Positions 16,430 to 24,775 of a DNA stretch of 42,710 nt are shown piece after piece. The translations under genes and the position numbers were made by a program. Each line of letters begins with the position of its first letter. The first letter of the stretch is position 1. The notes under the pieces were generated by a model. That model saw nothing but the letters and a program-made list of their open reading frames with translations. It had not been told where the DNA came from and did not search any database. Source of the DNA: Phycisphaerae bacterium. Its GTDB lineage: Bacteria > Planctomycetota > Phycisphaerae > Sedimentisphaerales > Anaerohalosphaeraceae. Where the stretch lies: the NCBI GenBank assembly GCA_014859965.1, contig JACZKQ010000069.1, positions 1 through 42,710 on the forward strand, read 5' to 3'.

Positions 16430-17329
16430 TTACCATCTGTTGTTGTTGACGACTACACTTTCACAACCGAAGCTGTCGCTCAGCATCGACTGACAACATC
16501 CAGTATCCGAATCAGCGCTCGTGACCATACAGAACATCGCCGAACCACTGCCGCTTAGCATAACAGGCCCCACGCCCTGCGCCTCCAGGGCCCTTTTTAA
16601 TCGCAACAATTCAGGGTGCAACTCAAAGCAGCTTGTCTCCAACATATTTGCGCACATTTGAACAACAGAATCAATCCTCTTTTTGCTCAGTCGGCTGTTT
16701 ATTGTCTCCCTTAATTTGTCGTATTCGCCCTGATGATGTATATAGTTATCGTAAACCTTTTTAGTTTGGACACTTACATCTGGAAGCGCAAGCACCGCCT
16801 TGAACGGAAAAAAGTTTTCGACAGCCTCAATTTTCTCGCCGCGCCCGGTGCAAAACGCCAGCGGACCGGTCAGAAAGAAGGGGACATCACTACCGAGGGT
16901 GCAGGCAGCGGCGTATATCTGCTCCAGATTTGCCCCGATGTTGGCGAAGCGGTTTAGACCCATCAGTGCGGCGGCGGCATCGCTGCTTCCGCTGCCCAGG
17001 CCGCTGCCGGCGGGTATGTTCTTGTGCAGCGTGACCCGAACGCCGATCTCCAGGCCCGCCACGTCCAACAGGGCGCGGCATGCCCGCCAGACCAGATTTT
17101 CCCGGCCCTCCGGAACCCAGTACCTGCCCTCGCACACCAGTTCGATGCCCTCGCGGCGGGCGGACTCGAAAAACAACTCGTCATAGTAATCGACCTTGGC
17201 CATCAACGTCTCGATTTCGTGATAGCCGTCCGGCCGTTTACCCGCGATCAGCAGGCTCAGGTTTATTTTTGCCGGCGCCCGAACGAGCAGGCCACCCGCC
17301 ACCTCTTCGAACTGATTCATATCCGCCAT
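16430..17329 (-). CDS. ispE: 4-diphosphocytidyl-2-C-methyl-D-erythritol kinase
   Basis: A 299-residue GHMP kinase of the MEP isoprenoid pathway, phosphorylating CDP-methylerythritol with ATP. Signs are the N-terminal [22 protein letters not shown] (likely catalytic Lys21), the GHMP glycine loop [18 protein letters not shown] (about 105-121) and LGSDVPFF with the likely catalytic Asp148. [10 protein letters not shown] lies near the C-terminus. The length fits the family (about 285-300). ATG 17329 has GGAG 7 nt upstream; GTG 17356 is a weaker alternative. It leads a two-gene unit with spoVG, an order also seen around ispE in Firmicutes and Deltaproteobacteria. Confidence 0.95.
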   Translation of the reverse strand: MADMNQFEEVAGGLLVRAPAKINLSLLIAGKRPDGYHEIETLMAKVDYYDELFFESARREGIELVCEGRYWVPEGRENLVWRACRALLDVAGLEIGVRVTLHKNIPAGSGLGSGSSDAAAALMGLNRFANIGANLEQIYAAACTLGSDVPFFLTGPLAFCTGRGEKIEAVENFFPFKAVLALPDVSVQTKKVYDNYIHHQGEYDKLRETINSRLSKKRIDSVVQMCANMLETSCFELHPELLRLKRALEAQGVGPVMLSGSGSAMFCMVTSADSDTGCCQSMLSDSFGCESVVVNNNRW

Positions 17330-17368
17330 CCGTCCGCTCCATCTTCCTGCAATCACCTACGTTAAACG

Positions 17369-17397
17369 TTGACATTATACGGCATGGCCCTTAATAT
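17369..17397 (+). promoter_or_regulatory. Sigma-70-type promoter of the DedA/YqaA-like gene
   Basis: A perfect -35 TTGACA (17369-17374) is followed after 17 nt by TAATAT (17392-17397). The start would be near 17404, about 23 nt before ATG 17427. On the opposite strand a TATAAT overlaps the -35 (17374-17379) and may serve ispE, so the two genes may share overlapping divergent promoters. Confidence 0.6.
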
Positions 17398-17426
17398 CTA
17401 TCAGATATTTCCTTAAAGGGCGCGTT

Positions 17427-18062
17427 ATGAACAAAGCGGACATTAAGATCTTTCCGTGGTGGCATTTGCACCGGCATCTGTACAACTGGGTCATCCACTT
17501 TGCGGACACCCGCCACGGGGCGACGGCGCTGTTCGGGCTGAGCTTCGCCGAGTCGAGTTTCTTTCCGGTGCCTCCGGACGTCCTGCTCGCCCCGCTAACC
17601 CTGGGGGCTCCGAAAAAATGGTTTCAATTTGCATTGGCCTGCTCGATCGCCTCGGTACTCGGCGGCGCCTTTGGTTACGGGATCGGCACATTTTTATGGG
17701 ATCAGATTAACCTGTGGGTGTTTGCGAACATGGGCTCCATCGGCTTCACACAGGAGAATTTCGACGCGTTCCAACGGTACTACGACAAGTACGACTTCTG
17801 GATAGTCTTTGCGTGCGGCTTCACCCCCCTGCCGTACAAGGTCTGCACCATCTCGGCTGGCGTGGCGGCCATTAATTTCCCGGGCTTCCTCATCGCGTCG
17901 GCACTGAGCCGCTCGGCCAGGTTCTTCCTGGTCGCCGGCCTGTTCGGCTGGAAAGGAGAGCGGATTCGGCCTGTCGTTGAAAAATACTTCAACTGGCTCA
18001 GCCTGTTGTTCGTAGTGTTGCTTATCGGCGGCTTTGCCGTGATTAAACTGATGCATAAGTAG
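17427..18062 (+). CDS. VTT/DedA-like inner-membrane protein (YqaA type)
   Basis: A 211-residue membrane protein with about four or five hydrophobic segments. It has the SNARE-associated/VTT pattern: GLSFAESSFFPVPPDVLLAPLTLG (re-entrant loop with FPVPPD), FGYGIGTFLW, and FTPLPYKVCTISAGVAAINFPGF with the second loop, then RSARFF. DedA-family proteins are linked to lipid carrier recycling and membrane homeostasis; the YqaA branch has no firmly assigned substrate. ATG 17427 has AAAGGG upstream. It begins a plus-strand run of genes through Maf, although its operon membership is uncertain given the 74-nt gap that follows. Confidence 0.82.
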   Translation: MNKADIKIFPWWHLHRHLYNWVIHFADTRHGATALFGLSFAESSFFPVPPDVLLAPLTLGAPKKWFQFALACSIASVLGGAFGYGIGTFLWDQINLWVFANMGSIGFTQENFDAFQRYYDKYDFWIVFACGFTPLPYKVCTISAGVAAINFPGFLIASALSRSARFFLVAGLFGWKGERIRPVVEKYFNWLSLLFVVLLIGGFAVIKLMHK

Positions 18063-18136
18063 AATGCAGGAATCCTGTCGGGCGGCACATTGCGGCTGTC
18101 GATAGGTCTTGTTAACTTTTGTAAACCGTGCTATTG

Positions 18137-18697
18137 ATGAATGATCCTCAAAAACAGGCTCTCCTCAGGACCGCCAAAGACGCCGTCGCCGCGTCCGTGA
18201 ACAAGCTGCCGCCGCCTGTTGCGGCGTCGGACGACGCGGACCTTTTACAGAAGCAAGGCTGCTTTGTCACGCTCAAGAACGCCGGCCGACTCCGCGGCTG
18301 CATCGGCTTATTCACGTCTGATAAGCCGCTTATCCACCTCGTCGCCGAAATGGCTTCGGCCGCCGCGACACAGGACCCGCGATTCCGCATGAACCGCATC
18401 ACGCCTGCGGAACTGGCCCGCCTCAACATCGAAATATCCGTCCTGTCGCCCCTGAAGAAAACCGCCGACCCGCTCAGTCTGCGGCTCGGCGTAGACGGCA
18501 TTTATATAACCCAAGGTTACCAGTCGGGCTGCTACCTTCCGCAGGTCGCCGAGGAAACCGGCTGGAGCAAAGAAGAATTCCTGTCCTCCTGCTGCTCCGA
18601 CAAAGCGGGCCTGGCGCCGACCGCCTGGAAGGACCCCGACACCGACGTATACCTTTTCAGCGCGGACGCTTTTGACGCCGACTACACCGATATTTAA
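18137..18697 (+). CDS. AMMECR1 domain protein
   Basis: A 186-residue protein with the AMMECR1 signature LRGCIG (KNAGRLRGCIGLFTSDKPL), the segment AAATQDPRFRMNRITPAEL and IEISVLSPLK. Other family blocks are GVDGIYITQGYQSGCYLPQVAEETGW and a C-terminal W-x-D-P-x-x-x-V-Y-L-F end. The family is conserved across all domains of life but its biochemical role is unknown. Bacterial copies often stand near MEMO1-like or radical-SAM genes, neither of which is seen here. ATG 18137 was taken instead of an in-frame GTG at 18128; neither has a clear ribosome site. Confidence 0.88.
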   Translation: MNDPQKQALLRTAKDAVAASVNKLPPPVAASDDADLLQKQGCFVTLKNAGRLRGCIGLFTSDKPLIHLVAEMASAAATQDPRFRMNRITPAELARLNIEISVLSPLKKTADPLSLRLGVDGIYITQGYQSGCYLPQVAEETGWSKEEFLSSCCSDKAGLAPTAWKDPDTDVYLFSADAFDADYTDI

Positions 18698-18712
18698 GCT
18701 GTGCGAAACGTA

Positions 18713-19723
18713 ATGATACGACTTGCCGCCGCCATCATGAGCCTTCTTTGCATCACACTCGCCGCCTGTGACGCGCCGGAAAGGAGCGGGGCAGATCTGT
18801 CCAGCCCCGAGGGTCTCGCCCGATACCTCCGGCACATACCCGCCGCACGGAGCGTTGAGCCGTGGCAAAACCCCCACGCGCCCGGCATCACCATCACCAC
18901 CGCCCATTACACGATTCACACCACGCTCACCGACCCGCTCATGCTGCGGCAACTTCCCGCCTTTGTGGAATCGGCGTACGCGGCTTATCAAAGCCAGCTT
19001 CCCGAACCCATTGACACACAGACGCGGTTTGTTACGTATCTTTTCGCCGACCGCGCACAGTGGGAGGCGTTCACGGAGGTCTTCGCCGCCCCGAACGCCG
19101 AGGCCTACCTGAAAATCGTCCAAGGCGCTTACTGCCTCAATGGGGCCTGCGTTGCGTACAACATCGGGAGGACCCGCACCTTCGCCGCTCTCGGGCACGA
19201 AGGCTGGCACCAGTTCAACAGCAAGCATTTCGCCTATCGCCTGCCAAGCTGGCTCGACGAGGGCATCGCCACATTATTCGAGGCCAGCCGTTACGACCAG
19301 GGCGTCTTCGAGTTTCTGCCGCGAGGGAATGCGGACCGCCTCGCCTCGCTCAAGATCGCGCTCGCCCGGGGCACTGTCGGCCTTGAGGAACTCATCACAC
19401 TGAATCCCGGGCAGGTCGTCCATGACGCACAGGCCGCCAAAGGCTTCTACGCACAGGCCTACGCGCTCGTCCGTTTCCTCCGCGAGGCCGACTACGGCAA
19501 GCGACTGGCAAACTACCACAACCTGCTGCTCGGCGGCCTGCGGGGCAATTGGCCGCTCGACCCGCAACTGCAGCGCATCGCCGCCGACCGCAACATCCCG
19601 CTGACCACTGCATTCAACCGCAATGTGTCTCCGGCGCTTTTTACCTTGTACATCGACGACAATATGGAAAGAATCGAAGCCGAATACCTCGGCTTCTGTC
19701 TTAAAATTACGGACTCCCATTAA
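18713..19723 (+). CDS. Lipoprotein zinc metallopeptidase (gluzincin, peptidase MA-like)
   Basis: About 336 residues. The N-terminus MIRLAAAIMSLLCITLAAC is a lipoprotein signal with lipobox LAAC (Cys19). A gluzincin site HEGWH (162-166) sits in FAALGHEGWHQFNS, followed by LPSWLDEGIATLFE, in which Glu183 is the likely third zinc ligand. This arrangement matches peptidase MA-like/DUF1570-type proteins common in Planctomycetes. The substrate is unknown. ATG 18713 gives the cleanest signal peptide; GTG 18701 is possible. It starts 15 nt after the AMMECR1 gene and ends 15 nt before maf, so it is probably co-transcribed. Confidence 0.75.
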   Translation: MIRLAAAIMSLLCITLAACDAPERSGADLSSPEGLARYLRHIPAARSVEPWQNPHAPGITITTAHYTIHTTLTDPLMLRQLPAFVESAYAAYQSQLPEPIDTQTRFVTYLFADRAQWEAFTEVFAAPNAEAYLKIVQGAYCLNGACVAYNIGRTRTFAALGHEGWHQFNSKHFAYRLPSWLDEGIATLFEASRYDQGVFEFLPRGNADRLASLKIALARGTVGLEELITLNPGQVVHDAQAAKGFYAQAYALVRFLREADYGKRLANYHNLLLGGLRGNWPLDPQLQRIAADRNIPLTTAFNRNVSPALFTLYIDDNMERIEAEYLGFCLKITDSH

Positions 19724-19738
19724 ACAGACGCCGGACTC

Positions 19739-20341
19739 ATGAACCCTATCTCCCACGCAAACAGCTTTATACTCGCATCCGCTTCCCCCAGGCGCAGGCT
19801 TCTGCTCGGACAAGCCGGCTACGCCTTCGAAGTCGTCCCCTCCCGTGTCGATGAAGCCAACTATCCCACCGAAGGCATGGATTCCGTCGAACTCGCCCGC
19901 CAGCTCGCCCTGGCCAAGGCCCGCGACGTCGCCTGGAGACACCCCGACCGCCTCGTCCTCGGCGCAGATACGGTTGTCGACTTCGACGGCACCACCATCG
20001 GCAAACCCGCAGACGCCGCCGACGCCGAACGTATCATACGACTGCTCTTCAGCGGCCCTCACAAAGTCGTCACCGGCATCGCACTCGTCCGTATAGCCGA
20101 CGATACGGAGATCGTCGAGACCGAAACCACCCGGGTCTATCCCCGCCCCCTCACCGAACAACAGATTGCCGAACACATCCGCCTCGAAGACTGGAAAGGC
20201 AAGGCGGGCGCCTACGGCATTCAGGAAGCCGGAGACAAATTCGTCGAACGCATCGACGGTTCCTTCACAAACGTCGTCGGCCTGCCCATGGAACTGACGG
20301 AGAATCTCCTCCGCGACCTCAACATCACCCCAAAGCCCTGA
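19739..20341 (+). CDS. maf: Maf-type nucleoside triphosphate pyrophosphatase
   Basis: A 200-residue protein with the Maf N-terminus FILASASPRRRLLLGQAG and central LVLGADTVVDFDGTTIGKPADAADA. HKVVTGIALV and the C-terminal KAGAYGIQEAGDKFVERIDGSFTNVVGLP are also family blocks. Maf enzymes hydrolyse non-canonical or excess nucleoside triphosphates (dTTP/UTP type when the KAGAYGIQ motif is present, as here) to the monophosphate and pyrophosphate. The length matches the family. It is the last gene of the plus-strand run and is followed by a large hairpin. Confidence 0.93.
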   Translation: MNPISHANSFILASASPRRRLLLGQAGYAFEVVPSRVDEANYPTEGMDSVELARQLALAKARDVAWRHPDRLVLGADTVVDFDGTTIGKPADAADAERIIRLLFSGPHKVVTGIALVRIADDTEIVETETTRVYPRPLTEQQIAEHIRLEDWKGKAGAYGIQEAGDKFVERIDGSFTNVVGLPMELTENLLRDLNITPKP

Positions 20342-20386
20342 TGACGCAAAGGCCGATCCGATTGGGTCGGCCCTCTCGTTGCGTCA
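20342..20386. terminator. Two-tier hairpin between maf and the anti-sigma gene
   Basis: An outer 8-bp perfect stem (TGACGCAA at 20342-20349, TTGCGTCA at 20379-20386) encloses an inner 9-bp stem, GGCCGATCC/GGGTCGGCC with one G-T pair and a GATT loop. It lies between convergent genes and could end transcription from both sides. There is no T-run, so a strict intrinsic terminator is not certain. Confidence 0.55.
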
Positions 20387-20404
20387 AGACCGCCGGCAGG
20401 CAGA

Positions 20405-21799
20405 CTATTCCGCTTCCAACTCCGCCAGCCGCTCCGCACTCACATCCTCGGTCCGCAGGTCTCCGAAGATCACGCGGTAACTGTCATCCTCTAACCGCCA
20501 CCGCAAGAGTACCTTCTCCGCATCTGCCGCCGATACTGTCGCCCCATAGTACACAAAGTCCCTGTTCTGCTGCACCATCATCGCGGCAAAAGTCCCCATC
20601 ATCGTAATTTCCAAAATCTTCTGCATATCCGGCTCCTCGGGCTCCAATCCCGCCTTTAGCCTTTCCGTCGTGTTGGATTTTATAATCTCCCCGAATTCAT
20701 CCGAAAGCTTCATCACTGACAGTTCCCGGGGATACCGTCCACCGCTCATCTCTGCAAACAACTCTAAGCCCGACACCAATTGCTCGCCATTCTCAAAGCC
20801 GGCCATCTTGAGGTTGCCCATCGATTCATAATCCTCCGGAATGACCGCCGTAAATTCGGCCGGATCCACTGCCACGTCCCACACAAAATCTTCGGTGGTC
20901 ATTTCAATGCGGACGCCGCTCTCCTGGTCGATCTCCATGGTCATCCGTACCGGCCAGCCCGTTTTGACGTCCACCCACAGACGGGCAAGAAGCTCGTCGG
21001 ACATGCCCCCAACGATCCGCGGATCGTGCGATTCCACCCCCTCCACCGTAATGCCGTTGATCTCCGATCGGCCCAGCTCCGTGTACTCCAGTGAAAGAAA
21101 CTGATTAATCAATTCTTTCGGGTCGCCATTCCTTTTGCGTGTGTCCTTCAGAAGCTCATCCGTCAGCCTCAGCACCGTATACTTCTTTTCCTCCGGCATG
21201 AGAAGGATGATTTCCTGCTTACCGGATTGCACGTACCCCGCCGAAATCAACTTGCCGCCGGTGTAGGATTTCATCCTCATGCCGCAATCATCCGAAATGA
21301 GCATCACCATCTCACTTTCGACTTCTGTTCCCTCGGGCATCCCCGGCATGTTCCGCATCGTCATGGTCATGCGATAGCTCACCGCCCTGACCCGCGCCAC
21401 GCGCTCGGCCACCTCCGCCCAGCTCACACCGCCGGTCTGCTTAAACATCTGATACCCAAAAACCACACCGATCACAATCACCGCCGCTGCCGCCACTTTC
21501 GCAAATTTCTTATTCATGACAATTCTCCATAGCCCAACCCGCCGACTGGGCCTCTCAGCTTTTCTCAATTTCAACGTCTGTTCTCTGACAATTCGATCCA
21601 CCACGGCGCCCTCGATGTCGCATTCGGCATACGCCCCGCCGTCGGCCGCAAGCCGCTCGTGCACCCGCCGCAACCGCTCTGCCTCGCCGCGACACTGGGC
21701 ACAAACCGCAATGTGCGCCGTGACCGCCTCGGCTTGGCCCGGCTCCAGCAGACCATCCACGTATTCAAACGATTTGTCCTGGAATTCGCTGCAATTCAT
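20405..21799 (-). CDS. Membrane anti-sigma factor with HC2 zinc finger and large extracytoplasmic domain
   Basis: A 464-residue protein. Residues 1-40 form a zf-HC2 anti-sigma domain (HIAVCAQC: His29, Cys33, Cys36). One transmembrane helix follows at about 99-117 (FAKVAAAAVIVIGVVFGYQMF). The remaining 340 residues are outside the membrane and resemble the LolA/LppX-like fold seen in Planctomycete anti-sigma proteins (YRMTMTMRNMPGMPEGTEVESEM...; LWVDVKTGWPVRMTME). Its ATG overlaps the stop of the sigma gene by 4 nt (ATGA), so the pair is translationally coupled. The outer domain probably senses a lipid or envelope signal, but the ligand is unknown. Confidence 0.82.
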   Translation of the reverse strand: MNCSEFQDKSFEYVDGLLEPGQAEAVTAHIAVCAQCRGEAERLRRVHERLAADGGAYAECDIEGAVVDRIVREQTLKLRKAERPSRRVGLWRIVMNKKFAKVAAAAVIVIGVVFGYQMFKQTGGVSWAEVAERVARVRAVSYRMTMTMRNMPGMPEGTEVESEMVMLISDDCGMRMKSYTGGKLISAGYVQSGKQEIILLMPEEKKYTVLRLTDELLKDTRKRNGDPKELINQFLSLEYTELGRSEINGITVEGVESHDPRIVGGMSDELLARLWVDVKTGWPVRMTMEIDQESGVRIEMTTEDFVWDVAVDPAEFTAVIPEDYESMGNLKMAGFENGEQLVSGLELFAEMSGGRYPRELSVMKLSDEFGEIIKSNTTERLKAGLEPEEPDMQKILEITMMGTFAAMMVQQNRDFVYYGATVSAADAEKVLLRWRLEDDSYRVIFGDLRTEDVSAERLAELEAE

Positions 21800-22338
21800 C
21801 TTGGCACCTCACATTCTCCGCTGCCCTCATGCCGCCGCAACTTCTCCCGAAGCACCCCGCACGCCCGCGACAGCGTCTTGGTCACCGTCCCGATGGGAAT
21901 CTCCAACTGCTCGGCGATCGCCTTGCACGAGAACCCGCCGTAATACCGCAGCAGCACCAGCTCGCGATAGAAATCCGGCAGGTCCCCGATCACCCGCGTC
22001 AGCGGATAATCGTACCCCCCCGCCGCGTCCGGCCGGGGCTGCTCCGCCAACTCACTGATCGCCTCCCGCTGCCGCACGTCCTTCCGTTGCTGCTCCTTCG
22101 CCACGCGATTGCCGACGCCTAACATCCACGGGAAAAACGAGCCCGGCTTCTTGAGTTTTGAAAGACCGAAATAGCACCGGACTAAAGTCTCCTGCGCAGC
22201 CTCTTCGGCCGCCTCCAGCCCGCCTAAGCGACCCACCAGATGCGCTACAAGCACCCGCTGGTAACGCCCGACCAAGTGCCGGAAATCGTCCGGATGCCCG
22301 TCAAGGCAGCGATTCACATAGTACGTGTCGCTCGACAT
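21796..22338 (-). CDS. ECF sigma factor
   Basis: About 180 residues with sigma region 2 (FRHLVGRYQRVLVAHLVGRLGGLEAAEEAAQETLVRCYFGLSKL) and region 4 (LPDFYRELVLLRYYGGFSCKAIAEQLEIPIGTVTKTLSRA). There is no region 3, as expected for an extracytoplasmic-function sigma factor. It directs RNA polymerase to a small regulon and is held by the membrane anti-sigma factor encoded next. ATG 22338 has GAGG 5 nt upstream; an in-frame GTG at 22344 is less likely. The target promoters could not be identified by eye. Confidence 0.93.
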   Translation of the reverse strand: MSSDTYYVNRCLDGHPDDFRHLVGRYQRVLVAHLVGRLGGLEAAEEAAQETLVRCYFGLSKLKKPGSFFPWMLGVGNRVAKEQQRKDVRQREAISELAEQPRPDAAGGYDYPLTRVIGDLPDFYRELVLLRYYGGFSCKAIAEQLEIPIGTVTKTLSRACGVLREKLRRHEGSGECEVPR

Positions 22339-22618
22339 AAGCACCTCATAACCACCTCAAAACACCACAAACACCAGAAAAACCGCCAGGGCACCCGACA
22401 GCAAAACTCGAATCTTCTGCAATATAGTGCCGCCGCGGCCCCCGTTGCGACAACTATTTGCAAAAAATTTGCGTCCCCGCGCCCCCATACTGTATCATAT
22501 CCCGATGAGCCCCATGGGCTATATGCCGTCAGGGCGTCCTTCCGCCGATACTTTGCCGTACTGTTGGCACAGTGGGCCCGGCCCCAGGCGATAACGAGAT
22601 TTCTAAGGAGTTAACCCC

Positions 22619-24775
22619 ATGCTGACGATATTCGCACTGTTTCTGGCGCTTCTGTCCGCTCTTGCATCCGCGGATAATCCGGCATTGTCCCCGTTTGCCG
22701 CCGACTGGCGGGACAATCCTGCGGGGCCTGCCAACATGTCCTTCCTGCTCGACGCCCCCGCTGGCAGGGATGGCCCTATCACTGTCCGCGACGGGCACAT
22801 GGTCACGCCCGACGGCTCGCGGTTTCGCATCTGGGGCGTCAATGTCACGGGCTCGGCGTGCTTTCCTACGAAGGAAGACGCCCCCGCCGTCGCCGACCAC
22901 CTCGCCCGCTACGCCGTCAATTGCGTACGATTTCACTTCTTGGACAGCAACTGGTCCGCCTCGCTTTTTGTCCGGGGCGCCGACAATACCCGCACGCTCA
23001 ACGCCGCCCAACTCGACCGCTTCGACTTCTTCGTCGCCGAACTCAAAAAACGCGGCATCTACACCAACATTAATCTCAACGTGGGCCGCAACTACCGACA
23101 GGCCGACGGCGTGATCGATTACGACAAAATGGGTCTCGCCAAGGTCCTCAACTACTTCGACGACCGCATCCAGTCCCTCCACCGCGAATACGCACAGCAA
23201 CTCCTCACCCACCGCAACCCCTATATGCAATCGGAATATCGAAACGAACCAGCCGTCTGCATCGTCGAACTCGTCAATGAAAACTCCCTCGTCGAAGCAT
23301 GGTTCTCCGACCGTCTCCTCGGCGCCCACACCGGCAGGCCCGCCGGCACATGGCAGGACATCACGCCGCACTACGCCGAGCTGCTCACAAAGAAATACAA
23401 CGCCTGGCTGAAAGAGAACCTTTCTGACGCCGACCTCCGCCAACTCCACGAACTGACCAACACCAAACCCGGCGACCTTATCCCGCGCCTGACTTATAAA
23501 CAATTCGCAAAGGCTCCCGAAAAGCAGTTCCACGCCGAGGCCGCCTTCTACATGCATTGCGAAGACGCCTACTTCCAGATGATGTACCGCCACCTCAAAG
23601 ACGACCTGAAAGTTAATGCCCTCATCGTCGCCAACAGCGACCACAACCACTACCGCAGCGGCTACGCCCTGCTGTCGTCGATGTCGAAGCTCGACGTCGT
23701 CGACGGCCATGTTTACTGGCAGCACCCTAACGAAATCATCGATCCCCAGACCGGCAAACGCACCTTCCGCATGCCCAACACGCCGATGGTCAAGGACCCG
23801 TTCAACTCGACCGTCGTCCAGCTTTCGCGGTCGGCCGTCGCGGGCAAGCCCTACACCGTCTCTGAAACCAACCACCCCTTCCCTCATCAGTACGCCTGCG
23901 AAGGCATCCCCATCCTCGCCGCCTATGCCGCCTTCCACGACTGGGATGGGCTGTTCTTTTACACCTTCGAACACGCCGACCCCGCAGACTGGCTCAAACG
24001 CACCCCCGGCCACTTCGACGTGCGCCCCGACCCTGTCAAGATGACCAACCTCGCCGCCTGCGCCCCGCTCTTCCTCCGCGCCGACGTCAAGCCCGCCAAT
24101 GAGACCCTCGCCCGCTCCTACGCGCCGCACCAGATCATTGAGAGCCTTCGGGCCTCATCCTCGCTGCGACCCTACTTCACGCCCGGCTTCAACAGCGCCC
24201 TCGCGCTGACGTACGGAATGCGGATCAATTCCTTCACGCGGCCGACCGGCCCCCTGCCCGAAATGGAACAGAGCAGCCCCGTTGTCTGCGACACTGCCCA
24301 ACTCGCGTGGCACCACCCGCCGCAAAGCAAAGGCCTCGTCACCGTCGACACCGAGCGAAGCCAGGCCCTCATCGGCTTCGTCAAGGACAACCCCCGGACC
24401 CTCGCCAACCTCTCGGCCAAAGTCGAAAATGATTTCTGCTCCATCGTGCTGACGTCTCTCGATGCAAACCCCATCGCGCAATCGAAAAAGCTCCTCCTCG
24501 CCGCCACCGCCCGCGCACAAACCACCGACATGAAATACAACGAAGACAAGACCTCGCTGGAAAGCTGGGGCAAACCCCCAATGCAGATCGAACCCGTCAC
24601 CGGTCACGTTACCCTGATCAACATAGCTGCCGCGCAGTCTGTAAGCATCACCCCTCTCGACCCCACCGGCCGACCCGCAGCCAAACCCGCAGCCGCAACC
24701 AAAAAGGCGAGCAGTTACGAGATGCCCCTCGGCGCACAACCCACAACATGGTACCTCATCGAGATCGACAGGTAG
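22619..24775 (+). CDS. Secreted GH5-like (clan GH-A) glycoside hydrolase
   Basis: A 718-residue protein with a signal peptide (MLTIFALFLALLSALASA). A TIM-barrel region (about 55-460) includes FRIWGVNVTGSACFP and VNCVRFHFLDSNW. The likely acid/base is Glu221 (VELVNENSLVEAW) and the likely nucleophile Glu416 (YTVSETNHPF). A C-terminal beta-rich region follows. The NE and ETNH contexts fit clan GH-A, closest to GH5-type cellulase-fold enzymes, but the substrate cannot be read from the sequence. ATG 22619 carries AAGGAG 8 nt upstream. Its TAG stop (24773-24775) directly abuts the stop of the convergent channel gene with no spacer. Confidence 0.8.
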   Translation: MLTIFALFLALLSALASADNPALSPFAADWRDNPAGPANMSFLLDAPAGRDGPITVRDGHMVTPDGSRFRIWGVNVTGSACFPTKEDAPAVADHLARYAVNCVRFHFLDSNWSASLFVRGADNTRTLNAAQLDRFDFFVAELKKRGIYTNINLNVGRNYRQADGVIDYDKMGLAKVLNYFDDRIQSLHREYAQQLLTHRNPYMQSEYRNEPAVCIVELVNENSLVEAWFSDRLLGAHTGRPAGTWQDITPHYAELLTKKYNAWLKENLSDADLRQLHELTNTKPGDLIPRLTYKQFAKAPEKQFHAEAAFYMHCEDAYFQMMYRHLKDDLKVNALIVANSDHNHYRSGYALLSSMSKLDVVDGHVYWQHPNEIIDPQTGKRTFRMPNTPMVKDPFNSTVVQLSRSAVAGKPYTVSETNHPFPHQYACEGIPILAAYAAFHDWDGLFFYTFEHADPADWLKRTPGHFDVRPDPVKMTNLAACAPLFLRADVKPANETLARSYAPHQIIESLRASSSLRPYFTPGFNSALALTYGMRINSFTRPTGPLPEMEQSSPVVCDTAQLAWHHPPQSKGLVTVDTERSQALIGFVKDNPRTLANLSAKVENDFCSIVLTSLDANPIAQSKKLLLAATARAQTTDMKYNEDKTSLESWGKPPMQIEPVTGHVTLINIAAAQSVSITPLDPTGRPAAKPAAATKKASSYEMPLGAQPTTWYLIEIDR

